A stretch of DNA of 64,000 bases from the NCBI RefSeq assembly GCF_007923295.1, contig NZ_VOIR01000015.1, positions 14,161 through 78,160 of the forward strand, written 5' to 3'. The DNA is from Agrococcus sediminis (GTDB lineage: Bacteria > Actinomycetota > Actinomycetes > Actinomycetales > Microbacteriaceae). The position numbers and the translations under genes are program-made. The notes below the pieces were generated by a model that was not told the DNA's origin, did no database searches, and was given only the letters and a program-made list of their open reading frames with translations. Position 1 is the stretch's first letter, and each line of letters begins with the position of its first letter. Below, piece after piece: positions 1-7,927 of this stretch.

Positions 1-507
1 AACACCAGGCTTGGTGTTTCCGCGCCCGCTTGATCGTCGGTGATGCGCACACGCGCGGTGACTCCAGCGTCGACGTCGGTGACGTCGACCTCGCGCGGAT
101 CGATCTCGATGCCTGCGAGTTGCGGAGCCGAAACATCGGCGGGCACTCCGTTGATGACGTTGATCGTGTTGTCGAAGCCGGCCTCTACTCCGGGTGGTCC
201 GTAGTTGCCGCGCAGGTCGCGCAGTTGACCGACGGAGAGGTGCCAGGCGCCCGGTGCGGCGCCTTGCGGGATGGTCGCGGTGCCCTCCCACCAGCCGTCC
301 TGCAGGGTGCCTTCGACCAGAGTTGTGTTGTAGAAGCTGGCGTGCTGACGAGAGTCCTCGCTGAAGAACACCAGGCTTGGTGTTTCCGCGCCCGCTTGAT
401 CGTCGGTGATGCGCACACGCGCGGTGACTCCAGCGTCGACGTCGGTGACGTCGACCTCGCGCGGATCGATCTCGATGCCTGCGAGTTGCGGAGCCGAAAC
501 ATCGGCG
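1..507. repeat. 141-bp exact direct repeat, copies 1-141 and 367-507
   Basis: Bases 1-141 match 367-507 without a mismatch; position 142 against 508 is the first difference. The spacing of 366 bp equals 122 codons, so the duplication keeps the reading frame of the minus-strand Ig-like protein. The left copy may extend beyond the window. Confidence 0.9.
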
Positions 508-605
508 CTGCTCGTGGTGGCCAGAGGAACCTGCTGCATGGACATTGCGACAGTCGGGAGCAGTGCGGCCAACGCCAGGGCCAGAAATCGTCTGAGGGAA
601 GCCAC
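1..605 (-). CDS. Secreted protein with tandem Ig-like domains (5' part; runs off the left edge)
   Basis: Reading leftwards from a GTG at 605 there is an open frame to the window edge. The first about 35 residues are a Sec signal peptide (Arg-Arg, then a Leu/Ala-rich core). A domain of about 120 residues follows. It begins ADVSAPQLAGIEIDP, continues with VTARVRITDDQAG and ends with GTATIPQGAAPGAWHLSVGQLRD, a pattern I associate with Ig-like repeats of actinobacterial exported proteins. A second copy starts 122 codons later (about residue 156) and is cut by the edge. The first 47 codons of the two copies are identical in DNA (1-141 and 367-507). The start was chosen because GAAAGG lies 5 nt upstream and the signal peptide begins directly. 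The full length and any anchor or catalytic domain lie outside the window. Function beyond a probable surface or adhesion role is unknown. Confidence 0.7.
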   Translation of the reverse strand, partial: MASLRRFLALALAALLPTVAMSMQQVPLATTSSADVSAPQLAGIEIDPREVDVTDVDAGVTARVRITDDQAGAETPSLVFFSEDSRQHASFYNTTLVEGTLQDGWWEGTATIPQGAAPGAWHLSVGQLRDLRGNYGPPGVEAGFDNTINVINGVPADVSAPQLAGIEIDPREVDVTDVDAGVTARVRITDDQAGAETPSLV

Positions 606-696
606 GATGGCCTTTCGCGCGCATAGCGCGATCCTTGCGCGCTACTGGGGTTCGCTCAGTATTGCACCCTTGGTCGTCCGCCCGGAGCGCGTCGGA

Positions 697-716
697 TGTA
701 CCCCACTTGGGGTACA
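697..716. promoter_or_regulatory. Perfect 9-bp inverted repeat, probable operator
   Basis: The arms TGTACCCCA and TGGGGTACA are separated by CT and end 4 nt before the TTG start of the small gene at 721. The TACCCC...GGGGTA shape resembles operators of CsoR/RcnR-type metal sensors, but no such regulator is adjacent. A bound protein would block the promoter or the ribosome site. Confidence 0.6.
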
Positions 717-720
717 CTCG

Positions 721-972
721 TTGTCCATAAGCGAACTACTTGAACCCAGCACCACCTACAGCGACGCGCAGATCGAGGAGATCCTCGCCGACCTGAACGC
801 CAACGTCCGCGGGCTGCAGAGCCTGCACGTCTGGGCCTCCCAGCAGGACTTGGAGCTCGCCCGGCTCACGGCCGGAGCGAACCTGACCTACATCCGCCTC
901 GCCGGGCGCGACGAGCACGGTCATCCGATCGTGCTCATGCTGCTCGACCACGTCTGGGAGAGGGCCATCTGA
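721..972 (+). CDS. Small protein of unknown function (83 aa)
   Basis: This is an open frame from TTG with GGGG 8 nt upstream. The product is a charged, soluble 83-residue protein with no signal peptide or membrane segment. I do not recognise the family. The middle (residues about 18-35) is predicted helical and acidic (SDAQIEEILADLNANV), and the end is hydrophobic (IVLMLLDHVWERAI). The start is only 4 nt past a perfect palindrome, which suggests autoregulation or tight repression. The next small gene starts one base after this stop, so the two are probably co-translated. The frame runs open further upstream, but those starts would read through the palindrome and lack a ribosome site. An antitoxin-like or metal-responsive protein is possible but not shown. 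Confidence 0.55.
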   Translation: MSISELLEPSTTYSDAQIEEILADLNANVRGLQSLHVWASQQDLELARLTAGANLTYIRLAGRDEHGHPIVLMLLDHVWERAI

Positions 973-973
973 G

Positions 974-1108
974 ATGCCGGAGCACCTGGACTGGACCTTC
1001 TACGTCACGATCGGCGCGGTCGCGCTGTTCCCGGCGCTCGTGGGGCTGCTGGTGTTCGTGCTGCGCCGGGTGATCATCCGGCGGCATCCGGAGATCGACG
1101 AGGGGTAG
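974..1108 (+). CDS. Small single-pass membrane protein (44 aa)
   Basis: The ATG is one base after the stop of the upstream small gene, and GGGAGAGGG lies about 10 nt upstream. Residues 8-29 form one hydrophobic segment (VTIGAVALFPALVGLLVFVL). A basic stretch (RRVIIRRHPE) follows and predicts a cytoplasmic C-terminus. The pair of a small acidic soluble protein and a tiny membrane protein behind an operator could be a two-gene unit. A toxin-antitoxin pair is one possibility, but I see no family match. The region 1109-1276 that follows holds no gene; it contains only the ribosome site of the next gene. Confidence 0.5.
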   Translation: MPEHLDWTFYVTIGAVALFPALVGLLVFVLRRVIIRRHPEIDEG

Positions 1109-1276
1109 ACCGCGTCCCGCAGGCGCTGCCTGCCGCTGGGACTCCCGCGAGCACGGATAGCCTGGTCTCGAGTCGGTTCGAGGCTTGCGGAGCGCGCTCT
1201 GCGGCCAAAGACGACCTCCCGTCGAATCCCGCGCCCGCTGCCCCGCTGCATCCGGGCATGACCGCCCAGGAGCACC

Positions 1277-2443
1277 ATGAAGATCGTCGTCGTCGGCATC
1301 GGATACGTCGGCCTCTCGAACGCCGTGGTGCTCGCGCAGCACCACGAGGTCGTCGCGGTCGATCTCGATGAGCGCCGCGTCGCCCAGGTCAATCGACGCG
1401 AGTCGCCCATCGTCGACTCCGAGCTGGAGGCCTACCTGCGAGAGCAGTCACTCCGTCTGACGGCCACCGGCGACCTTGCCGTCGCGCTCGACGGCGCTGA
1501 GGTCGTCGTCGTCGCGACGCCGACCGACTACGACCCGGCGGAGGACTTCTTCGACACGTCATCGGTCGAGTCCGTCATCGCATCCGTGGTCGAGCACGCC
1601 CTTGACGCCACGATCGTCGTGAAGTCGACGGTGCCGGTCGGGTTCGTCGAGCGGATGCGCAGCGTGCACCCGAGCGCGCATGTGCTGTTCTCTCCGGAGT
1701 TCCTCCGTGAGGGCCGAGCGCTGTACGACAACCTCCACCCCTCCCGCATCGTCGTCGGCGATACCGGCGAGCGAGGACGCATGTTCGCGGATCTGATGCT
1801 CGAAGGAGCGCTCGACAGCTCGGTGCCCGTGCTGCTGACGGGGCCCACCGAGGCGGAGGCGATCAAGTTGTTCGCCAACACCTATCTGGCGCTGCGAGTC
1901 GCGTACTTCAACGAGCTCGACACCTTCGCGGTCACGCACGGGCTCGACGCTGCGCAGATCATCGAGGGTGTCGGCCTCGACCCACGCATCGGCACCCACT
2001 ACAACAACCCCTCCTTCGGCTATGGCGGCTACTGCCTGCCGAAGGACACCAAGCAGCTGCTCGCCAACTACCGCGACGTGCCGCAGAACCTGATCGCGGC
2101 AGTCGTGTCGGCCAACACGACGCGCAAGGACTTCATCGCGGCCGACATCCTGCGTCGCGCTCCCCGGGTCGTGGGCATCCACCGACTCATCATGAAGACC
2201 GGCTCCGACAACTTCCGCGCGTCGTCCATCCAGGGCGTCATGAAGCGGCTCAAGGCCAAGGGCGTCGAGATCGTGCTCTACGAGCCGAGCCTCGAAGACG
2301 ACACGTTCTTCGGATCTCCGGTGGTCCGAGACCTCGACGAGTTCAAGCGTCGCGCCGACGTCATCGTCGCGAACCGGCAGTCCGACGAGCTGTCCGACGT
2401 CGCCGACAAGGTCTACACGCGGGACATCCACGGCCGCGACTAG
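1277..2443 (+). CDS. ugd: UDP-glucose 6-dehydrogenase
   Basis: The product oxidises UDP-glucose to UDP-glucuronate with two NAD+, supplying acidic sugars for capsule or cell-wall polymers in the cytoplasm. It has 388 residues, the length of the short bacterial form such as E. coli Ugd. The N-terminal Rossmann motif is GIGYVGLSN (residues 7-15). The central region has VKSTVPVG and FSPEFLREG. The catalytic cysteine is in [12 protein letters not shown] (Cys253), and the NAD-binding C-terminal domain follows. The ATG is preceded by GGAG 7 nt upstream. It stands alone, convergent with the DUF4349 lipoprotein 31 bp away, so no polysaccharide operon is visible here. Confidence 0.95.
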   Translation: MKIVVVGIGYVGLSNAVVLAQHHEVVAVDLDERRVAQVNRRESPIVDSELEAYLREQSLRLTATGDLAVALDGAEVVVVATPTDYDPAEDFFDTSSVESVIASVVEHALDATIVVKSTVPVGFVERMRSVHPSAHVLFSPEFLREGRALYDNLHPSRIVVGDTGERGRMFADLMLEGALDSSVPVLLTGPTEAEAIKLFANTYLALRVAYFNELDTFAVTHGLDAAQIIEGVGLDPRIGTHYNNPSFGYGGYCLPKDTKQLLANYRDVPQNLIAAVVSANTTRKDFIAADILRRAPRVVGIHRLIMKTGSDNFRASSIQGVMKRLKAKGVEIVLYEPSLEDDTFFGSPVVRDLDEFKRRADVIVANRQSDELSDVADKVYTRDIHGRD

Positions 2444-2474
2444 TGCCGTGAGCCACCGCTCCCGCTATCGGCGA

Positions 2475-3437
2475 CTATTCGACGCGAGACGCCGGGGTAG
2501 CCGGGTTCGCGACCGCTGACGCCGGCGCGGCCGCCGGTGCCGGCAGGCGGCGCAGCAGCCGGCGGATGACGAGCCAGGCGACGAGCGCCAGGATCGCGAG
2601 CGCGACGAGCGCCGGGATCGACTGGCCGAGCGCGTACAGCGCCGTCGCGCCCCAGGCGAGGAACGCGCTCCAGCCCGCCACCAGGCCGTCCCAGAAGCTC
2701 GGCGTGCCCGTCGGCCCCTCGACCGTCGTCGAGCTGATGCGCACCTCGATCGTCGACATCGCCACCTGATCCTCGAGCGCCCGCTGCTCCGACAGCAGCT
2801 GCTCGAGCTCGCTCGTGCGCTGCGTCAGCTGCGCCTCGACCTCGAGCAGCGTCTCGGTGTCGGCCGCCGTCGCCAGCAGGTCGGTGAGGCGGTCGACGGA
2901 TGCGCGGGAGGCCTCCACCCGCACCTCGAGGTCGCGCACCTGGTCGGTCACGACCTGCTCGCCGAGATCCACGCTCGTCACCTCGCCGAGCCCGCGCAGC
3001 GCCGTGAGCAGATCCTCGACCTGCGTCGCCGGCACGCGGACGGTGAGCATCGCCCATGCCGGCTGGAAGTCGGTCGACGCGCCCTCGGCCCGCCGGTCGA
3101 TCGAGCCGCCACGGGCCTCAGCGGCGTCGGCCACCGCATCCGCCATCGTGATCGGGTCGCCAACCCGCATGCTCATGGTGCCCGAGATGATGACGGCGCG
3201 ATCCTCGTCGGGGGCCTCCTCGGGCTGGCCGCCCCCGCTCGCGCCCTCGTCGCCGCCGGAGTCGGAGCCGGGCTGCGGGGCGACGTCGGGCTGCTCGGCC
3301 CAGTCGGGGGCGCTGCCGTCGGTGACGGGGGCGCCCGGATCCACCGCGGACTGCCCGCCGCCGAGGGCGCCGCAGCCGGTGAGGAGCACGCTGCCGGCGA
3401 TGACGATGCCGGCCATCGAGAGGAGTCTGCGGGTCAT
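2475..3437 (-). CDS. DUF4349 domain lipoprotein
   Basis: The product has 320 residues. A lipoprotein signal peptide ends in the lipobox LLTGC (Cys22), followed by a Gly/Pro/Asp/Glu-rich spacer to about residue 80. The body resembles DUF4349: a beta/alpha region (PAWAMLTVRVPATQVEDLL), a coiled-coil stretch (residues about 180-225, rich in LE and QL) and one C-terminal transmembrane helix followed by RRLLRR. The ATG at 3437 begins the signal peptide; longer forms would put an implausible leader in front. The family is common in actinobacteria and has no fixed function; a role at the outer face of the membrane is likely. The upstream side is occupied by hairpin repeats (3513-3605). Confidence 0.8.
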   Translation of the reverse strand: MTRRLLSMAGIVIAGSVLLTGCGALGGGQSAVDPGAPVTDGSAPDWAEQPDVAPQPGSDSGGDEGASGGGQPEEAPDEDRAVIISGTMSMRVGDPITMADAVADAAEARGGSIDRRAEGASTDFQPAWAMLTVRVPATQVEDLLTALRGLGEVTSVDLGEQVVTDQVRDLEVRVEASRASVDRLTDLLATAADTETLLEVEAQLTQRTSELEQLLSEQRALEDQVAMSTIEVRISSTTVEGPTGTPSFWDGLVAGWSAFLAWGATALYALGQSIPALVALAILALVAWLVIRRLLRRLPAPAAAPASAVANPATPASRVE

Positions 3438-3512
3438 GCTCTCACTGTGCGCCTGTTCGGGGGAAAGCACAGCCCAACCTTTTGGGGGAGTGGGGCGTCT
3501 CGGGGTGGTCTC

Positions 3513-3605
3513 GTCTCGATGCGGCCCTGCGGGCCTACTCGACGAGCGGGGTGGGTGGGGGATCGTCTCGATACGGCCCTGCGGGCCTACTCGACGAGCG
3601 GGTGG
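3513..3605. repeat. Two copies of the GTCTCGAT...TACTCGAC hairpin repeat
   Basis: Copies at 3513-3553 and 3565-3605 read GTCTCGAT[G/A]C, then GGCCC-TGC-GGGCC, then TACTCGACGAGCGGG. The hairpin arms are perfect. The copies sit between the 5' end of the DUF4349 gene and the 3' end of the TetR gene. They belong to the same family as 9166-9372, 11959-12124 and 28201-28535. Confidence 0.85.
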
Positions 3606-3615
3606 GGAGGGCGAC

Positions 3616-4590
3616 CTACTTGCGGGACTTCGCCTCCGCCTTCGCGGCGCGCAGGTCGGCCTTCGCGGCCGCCTTCGCCGCGGCGGCCTCGGCCTTGGCC
3701 TCCTCGGCCCGCCGCCGCTCGACGGACTTCAGCAGCGCATCCGCCGCCTTCGACTCCGCCTGCCGCAGCTCGGCGCGCGCCTTCTCGACCGCCCGCGCCG
3801 TCTCGCGCACCTGCTTGTCCTGCAGCACGGCCGGGGGCAGGCGCTCGAACGGCAGATCCTCTTCGGTGCGCTCGAGCCAGCGCTCGATGCCGTCGAACAG
3901 GCGCGACAGGCCGAAGCCGAAGCCGCGCTCCGGGTCGGTCTCGCGGGCCTCGAACACACCCGCGCGCACGGCCGGCGCCAGCAGCGGGAACCGCTCGTCG
4001 GTCACGAGCTGCGGCAGCGCCTGCCGCACCGCCTCGTCGACGCCCGCGTTGCTCGACGCGCGCGCGTAGAGCGCGATGTAGCCGAGCAGCAGCAGCAGCG
4101 TCGGCAGCTTCATGCGGTCGGGCGCCGGCACGCCCTCGAGCGCGGCGAGGCCGGCCTCGATGATCGCGAGCCGGTTGGGCGTGGTCGGGGTCGAGCTGGG
4201 CGGCAGGTCGGCGAGCCAGGGGTGAGCGTCGTAGGTCGCGCGCACGAACATCGCCCACTCGCGCAGCCGCTCGCGCCACGTGCTGCCGGCGCCGGGCACG
4301 GTCACCTCGCTCGCGGCGTCGTACATGAGCAGGAGCAGGTCGTCCTTGCCGGTGACGTACCGGTAGAGCGACATCGGCGCCACGCCCACCGCGGCCGCGA
4401 CGCGGCCCATGCTGACCGCATCCAGCCCGTCGGTGTCGGCGATCTCGATCGCGGCCTCGACGATGCGCTCGGTCGTCAGCTCGCGCTTCGGCCCGCGGTG
4501 CGGGAGCGCGGCGACGCCCCACGTGACGGCGTGCGCGTGGGGGAGGTGCGGGGTGTCGTCGGGCGTGGGCGCGGGGTCGGTCTGGGTCAC
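3616..4590 (-). CDS. TetR-family regulator with long coiled-coil tail
   Basis: From GTG 4590 the product has 324 residues. After a Pro/Thr-rich leader, residues about 33-80 form the TetR helix-turn-helix (RELTTERIVEAAIEIADTDG, then VSMGRVAAAVGVAPMSLYRY). The ligand-binding domain is of the TetR_C type (MYDAASEV to ALPQLV). The last about 90 residues are Ala/Lys/Glu/Arg-rich and probably form a coiled coil, which is unusual for the family. The gene lies 37 bp downstream of the aldo/keto reductase in the same orientation, so the two probably share a transcript and the regulator may control that operon in response to a small hydrophobic ligand. The start is uncertain; in-frame starts up to 4779 would overlap the upstream gene. 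Confidence 0.8.
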   Translation of the reverse strand: MTQTDPAPTPDDTPHLPHAHAVTWGVAALPHRGPKRELTTERIVEAAIEIADTDGLDAVSMGRVAAAVGVAPMSLYRYVTGKDDLLLLMYDAASEVTVPGAGSTWRERLREWAMFVRATYDAHPWLADLPPSSTPTTPNRLAIIEAGLAALEGVPAPDRMKLPTLLLLLGYIALYARASSNAGVDEAVRQALPQLVTDERFPLLAPAVRAGVFEARETDPERGFGFGLSRLFDGIERWLERTEEDLPFERLPPAVLQDKQVRETARAVEKARAELRQAESKAADALLKSVERRRAEEAKAEAAAAKAAAKADLRAAKAEAKSRK

Positions 4591-4627
4591 GTGGCTCGTC
4601 GCTGTCGGTGTCGGTCGTCGGTGTCGG

Positions 4628-5455
4628 TCAGTTGCGGTCGTCGGGATGCGTGCCGGTGCGCTCGCCGGTCTCGAGCGCCGCGATCGCGGCCATGTCGTCG
4701 TCGCCGAGGCGGAACCGGTCGACGTCGAGGTTCTCGCGCAGGCGGTGCGGATGCGTCGACTTGGGGATGAGGGCGCCACCGAGCTGCAGGTGCCACCGGA
4801 TGATCGCCTGCGCGGGGCTCACGCCGTGCGCGGCGGCGATCCGCTGGATCGTCGGGTCGTGCAGCACCCGCGAGCGGCCGAGCGGGCTCCACGCCTGCGT
4901 GACGATGCCGTGGTGGCGGTGGAACGCGCGCAGCTCGTGCTGCGGCAGCCACGGGTGCGACTCGACCTGGTTGATCGCGGGCGTCACGCCGGTCTCCTCG
5001 ATGAGCCGGCGCAAGTGCTCGTGCGTGAAGTTGCTGACGCCGATCGTGCGCACCCGGCCCTCGTCGCGCAGCTCGACGAGCGTGCGCCACACGTCGACGT
5101 AGCTATCGCGGGCGGGCCTTGGCCAGTGGATCATGTAGACGTCGATCGGCGTTCCGAGCGCTCGTTCGCTCTGGGCGAACGCTTCGCGCACCGCCGCGGG
5201 CTCCTGCGACGACTCGCCCCAGAACTTGCTCGTCACGGTGAGCGCGTCGCGCGCGACGCCCTGTTGCTCGGCCCGCCGCAGCGCCTCGCCGAGCTCGCGC
5301 TCGTTGCCGTAGAACTCGGCGCCGTCGACGAGCCGGTAGCCGGCGTCGAGCCCGGCGGCGACGACCTCGGCGGTCTGCTCGGCGGGCACCTTGTAGAGGC
5401 CGAAGCCGAGCGCCGGCAGCGCGCGGCCGTCGAGCATGGGCAGATCGGCGGGCAT
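4628..5455 (-). CDS. Aldo/keto reductase (2,5-diketo-D-gluconate reductase type)
   Basis: This is a 275-residue NADPH-dependent TIM-barrel oxidoreductase that reduces aldehydes or ketones. The catalytic tetrad is visible: Asp44, Tyr49 (in GAEFYGNE), Lys77 (TVTSKFW) and His110 (YMIHWP). The cofactor-binding end has LIPKSTHPHRL. ATG 5455 is chosen because GAGG lies just upstream; the frame runs 11 codons further but without a better site. It is the first gene of a probable operon with the TetR regulator and is divergent from the Abi_2 locus. The physiological substrate cannot be read from sequence. It is clearly different from the second reductase at 31900-32730. Confidence 0.88.
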   Translation of the reverse strand: MPADLPMLDGRALPALGFGLYKVPAEQTAEVVAAGLDAGYRLVDGAEFYGNERELGEALRRAEQQGVARDALTVTSKFWGESSQEPAAVREAFAQSERALGTPIDVYMIHWPRPARDSYVDVWRTLVELRDEGRVRTIGVSNFTHEHLRRLIEETGVTPAINQVESHPWLPQHELRAFHRHHGIVTQAWSPLGRSRVLHDPTIQRIAAAHGVSPAQAIIRWHLQLGGALIPKSTHPHRLRENLDVDRFRLGDDDMAAIAALETGERTGTHPDDRN

Positions 5456-5502
5456 GGCCTCGATTGTGCCAGGCCGCCCCGCGCCCACGTCAGTGGATCG
5501 TG

Positions 5503-5561
5503 CTACGTTCGTCGTATCAGGATCAGCCCGCTCGCCTCACGGCTCGGGCTGATTTTCTTTT
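5503..5561 (+). ncRNA. Candidate small RNA or attenuator upstream of the Abi_2 gene
   Basis: A -10-like TACGTT (5503-5508) is followed by the short direct repeat ATCAG-GATCAG (5516-5526). Then comes a hairpin with perfect 9-bp arms, ATCAGCCCG (5522-5530) and CGGGCTGAT (5545-5553). An inner GCC/GGC pairing lies in its loop, and TTTTCTTTT follows. This would give a terminated transcript of about 45 nt ending just before the ribosome site of the Abi_2 gene. Either it is a free-standing RNA or it attenuates the gene. HEPN proteins of this kind have been linked to adjacent structured RNAs; that link is inference here. Confidence 0.5.
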
Positions 5562-5577
5562 CGCCTGGGGACTCAGC

Positions 5578-6558
5578 GTGCACTACTCGAAGCCATGGCT
5601 GTCGATCGACGAACAGCTCGCACGGCTGGCGGAGCGTGGAGCGGACATCGAGCCTCGCGATGATGCGGGCGCCCTGCTTCGTGCCGTCGGCTACTACCGG
5701 CTCACTGGCTACCTGTACCCGTTCCGTGAGTCGGAGCGCGTCGTAGGTGACGACGGCAAGACGCGCGTACGTGTCCTGGGGCACTACCGCGCGGGGACAT
5801 CAGTTCACCAGGCGAGAGAGCTCATCGACTTCGATCGCGACTTGCGGCTACTCGTGCTTGAGGCGCTCGAGCGGATCGAGGTCTCGCTCAGGGTGCAGTT
5901 CGGCCACGAACTTGGTCGCAGGTCGCCGTTCGCGCACCTCGAGTCCGAGTGGTTCGTGTCCACGTTCACGGAGGCGCCCGAGTCCGTCGACGGGGCGGAG
6001 AGCCCCCACCAGGCCTAGTTGCGTCGAGTCCAGGAGCGCCTGGACGGCTCGGACGAAGCCTTCGTGGCCCACTTCCGGGAGAAGCACGACGGCCGCATGC
6101 CGATATGGGCAGTCACCGAAGTGCTCGAGTTCGGGCAACTGAGTCGGCTGTACGGCGGCCTGCGAAACGACCTCGCCACGACCATCGCGACGAGCTTCGG
6201 AGTCCCTTCAAAGCGGGTCATGGCGAGCTGGATCGCAAGCTTGAACTACGTCCGCAACGTCGCCGCGCACCACGCGCGGCTCTTCAACCGCAAGCTGGTC
6301 GTCGCCCCACAACGACCCCGTCGAGGTGTTGTGCCCGTGCTCGACCATCTGCGCGACGAAACGCGACCGAAGAGCGACTTCGGTCTGTACAACGCGCTCG
6401 CCGTGACCGCCTACCAGCTACGTGCGTTCGAGCCCGAATCGGGATGGCCAGAGCGTCTTACCGTGCTGATGGACGAATTTCCCAGCGAGACGGCACTCTC
6501 GACGGCGAGTATGGGCTTTCCCGCTAACTGGAGGCAGCTCGCTCTCTGGCAGGCGTGA
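5578..6558 (+). pseudogene. Abi_2 (AbiD/AbiF-like) HEPN protein, interrupted by an in-frame TAG
   Basis: The conceptual product has 326 residues from GTG 5578 (GGGG 8 nt upstream) and matches the Abi_2 abortive-infection family, which acts as an RNA-cleaving growth-arrest toxin against phage. The N-terminus is KPWLSIDEQLARL and the core GYYRLTGYLYPF. Two HEPN Rx4H motifs are present: RVQFGH (Arg105-His110) and RNVAAH (Arg226-His231). A TAG at 6016-6018 breaks the frame between them. The expected residue at the end of SPHQA is Trp, and TGG to TAG is a single base change. The reading frame continues intact on the other side. A TTG at 6019 directly after the stop has no ribosome site. Either the gene is dead, the stop is suppressed, or the sequence has an error. 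The region 6559-6690 downstream shows no gene. Confidence 0.85.
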
Positions 6559-6690
6559 AGGATGCCTGTCGGACCCACGCTTGGGGTGCCGGTGGCACAA
6601 ACGGATGTCGCGGCCGAGGTGTTCAATGCGCTCGTGGTCGCGGTCCTTGGCGGTCTGCAGGCACCAGATCGCGTGGGCGGCATTGCTCGA

Positions 6691-7893
6691 TCAGCGCGGC
6701 AGCTCCACCGGCGCGGTGTCGGGTGGATCGCCGATGCCGTGCCGCAGGTCGGGCTGGTGGCGGCGGAAGACGGCCGCGAGCAGCGCTGCGAGCGCGACCA
6801 TCACGACCGCCACCCAGACGGCGCCGACGCCGCCGACCGCATCGATCGCGATGCCCGCGACAGCGGAGCCCAGCGCGGCCCCGAGCAGCTGGCCGGTGCC
6901 GATCCAGGCGTAGGCCTCGGGAGTGTCGGCGAACTTCACCGTGCCGGCGATGATCGCCGAGAACGCTGCGAGCGCGGGCGCCGTGCCGAGGCCGGCGATG
7001 AAGAGGGCCGCCGACAGGCCGATCACCTCGGTCATCGGCAGCGCGAGCGCCATGCCGGCGAGCACGATCGTCAGCCGGATCGCCACCGACCACGGGCCGA
7101 TGCCGCGGCTGCCGACCGCGAAGCCGCCGATGAGCGAGCCGATCGCCGAGACCGCGAGCACGAGCCCCGCCTCGAGCGCGCCCTCGCCGAACGTCGCGAT
7201 GACGCCCGCCTCGACCGCCGAGAATCCGCCGATGAACATGGCCGACACCGCCACCGCGAGCAGCACCGGGGGCTTCCGCAGCACGCGGCCGAGCTTGCGC
7301 GAGGTGGGCGGGATCCGCAGCCGGCGCACCTCGGGCGAGACGATGAACAGCGCCGCGCCGCCCGCCTGGATGGCGATCGTGACGAGCATCGTGGGCCCCG
7401 TGCCGAGCGCCGACACGAGCAGCGTCAGCAGCACCGGCCCGAACACCCAGATGATCTCCTGCAGCGCCGCGTCGAACGAGAACAGCGGCGACAGCAGCCG
7501 CTGCGGCACCATGCGCGGGTAGAGCGTGCGCACCGTCGGCACGATCGGCGGCATCGCGGCGCCCGCGACGAGCCCCGCGGCCACGTCGGCCCAGAGCGGC
7601 AGGCTGAGCGACGCGATCGACGAGAGCGCCGAGACCGACACGACGGTCGTGACGACGAGCACCGTCACCGTGCCGAAGCGGCTCATCAGTCGCGAGACGA
7701 ACGGCCCGGCCGCCGCCATGCCCACCGAGAAGGCGGCGAGCACGAGGCCGGCTGCCGTGTAGGAGCCGTGCTGGTGCTCCATGTGCATGAGGATGCCGAG
7801 CGAGTACATGCCCGCCGGCAGCCGCGCGATGAGCTGCGCGAGGATGATGCGCGCGAGCCCCGGGACCCTCAGCACCTCGCCGTATGCACGCAC
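6691..7893 (-). CDS. MFS transporter
   Basis: The product is a 400-residue major facilitator protein with about 12 hydrophobic helices and the usual central basic loop (SPEVRRLRIPPTSRKLGRVL) between the two halves. The first half contains RLPAGMYSLGILM and SRLMSRFG, the latter resembling the loop 2-3 motif. It probably exports or imports a small solute using the proton gradient; the substrate is unknown. The GTG start is supported by TAGGCT 6 nt upstream, the arrangement of a leaderless transcript. The next gene upstream on this strand ends 34 bp away, but the promoter-like box argues for independent transcription. Confidence 0.85.
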   Translation of the reverse strand: MRAYGEVLRVPGLARIILAQLIARLPAGMYSLGILMHMEHQHGSYTAAGLVLAAFSVGMAAAGPFVSRLMSRFGTVTVLVVTTVVSVSALSSIASLSLPLWADVAAGLVAGAAMPPIVPTVRTLYPRMVPQRLLSPLFSFDAALQEIIWVFGPVLLTLLVSALGTGPTMLVTIAIQAGGAALFIVSPEVRRLRIPPTSRKLGRVLRKPPVLLAVAVSAMFIGGFSAVEAGVIATFGEGALEAGLVLAVSAIGSLIGGFAVGSRGIGPWSVAIRLTIVLAGMALALPMTEVIGLSAALFIAGLGTAPALAAFSAIIAGTVKFADTPEAYAWIGTGQLLGAALGSAVAGIAIDAVGGVGAVWVAVVMVALAALLAAVFRRHQPDLRHGIGDPPDTAPVELPR

Positions 7894-7899
7894 CAGGCA

Positions 7900-7905
7900 A
7901 GCCTA
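7900..7905 (-). promoter_or_regulatory. -10 box of the MFS gene (leaderless)
   Basis: TAGGCT on the minus strand lies 6 nt before the GTG at 7893, which places the transcription start at the start codon. Confidence 0.6.
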
Positions 7906-7927
7906 GGACTCGGCGGCGCCGACCTGC

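Noticed and set aside
697-716. CsoR gene with its own operator
   Set aside because: The downstream 83-residue protein lacks the Cys-His-Cys ligands and the helical pattern of CsoR; only the operator shape is similar.
5578-6018. Two separate genes instead of one broken Abi_2 gene
   Set aside because: The second part starts at a TTG with no ribosome site, continues the same frame at the next codon, and each half holds only one of the two HEPN motifs.
6559-6690. Remnant of a transposase or of a further defence gene after the Abi_2 gene
   Set aside because: Short frames are open on both strands but neither shows a recognisable motif, inverted repeats or target duplication.
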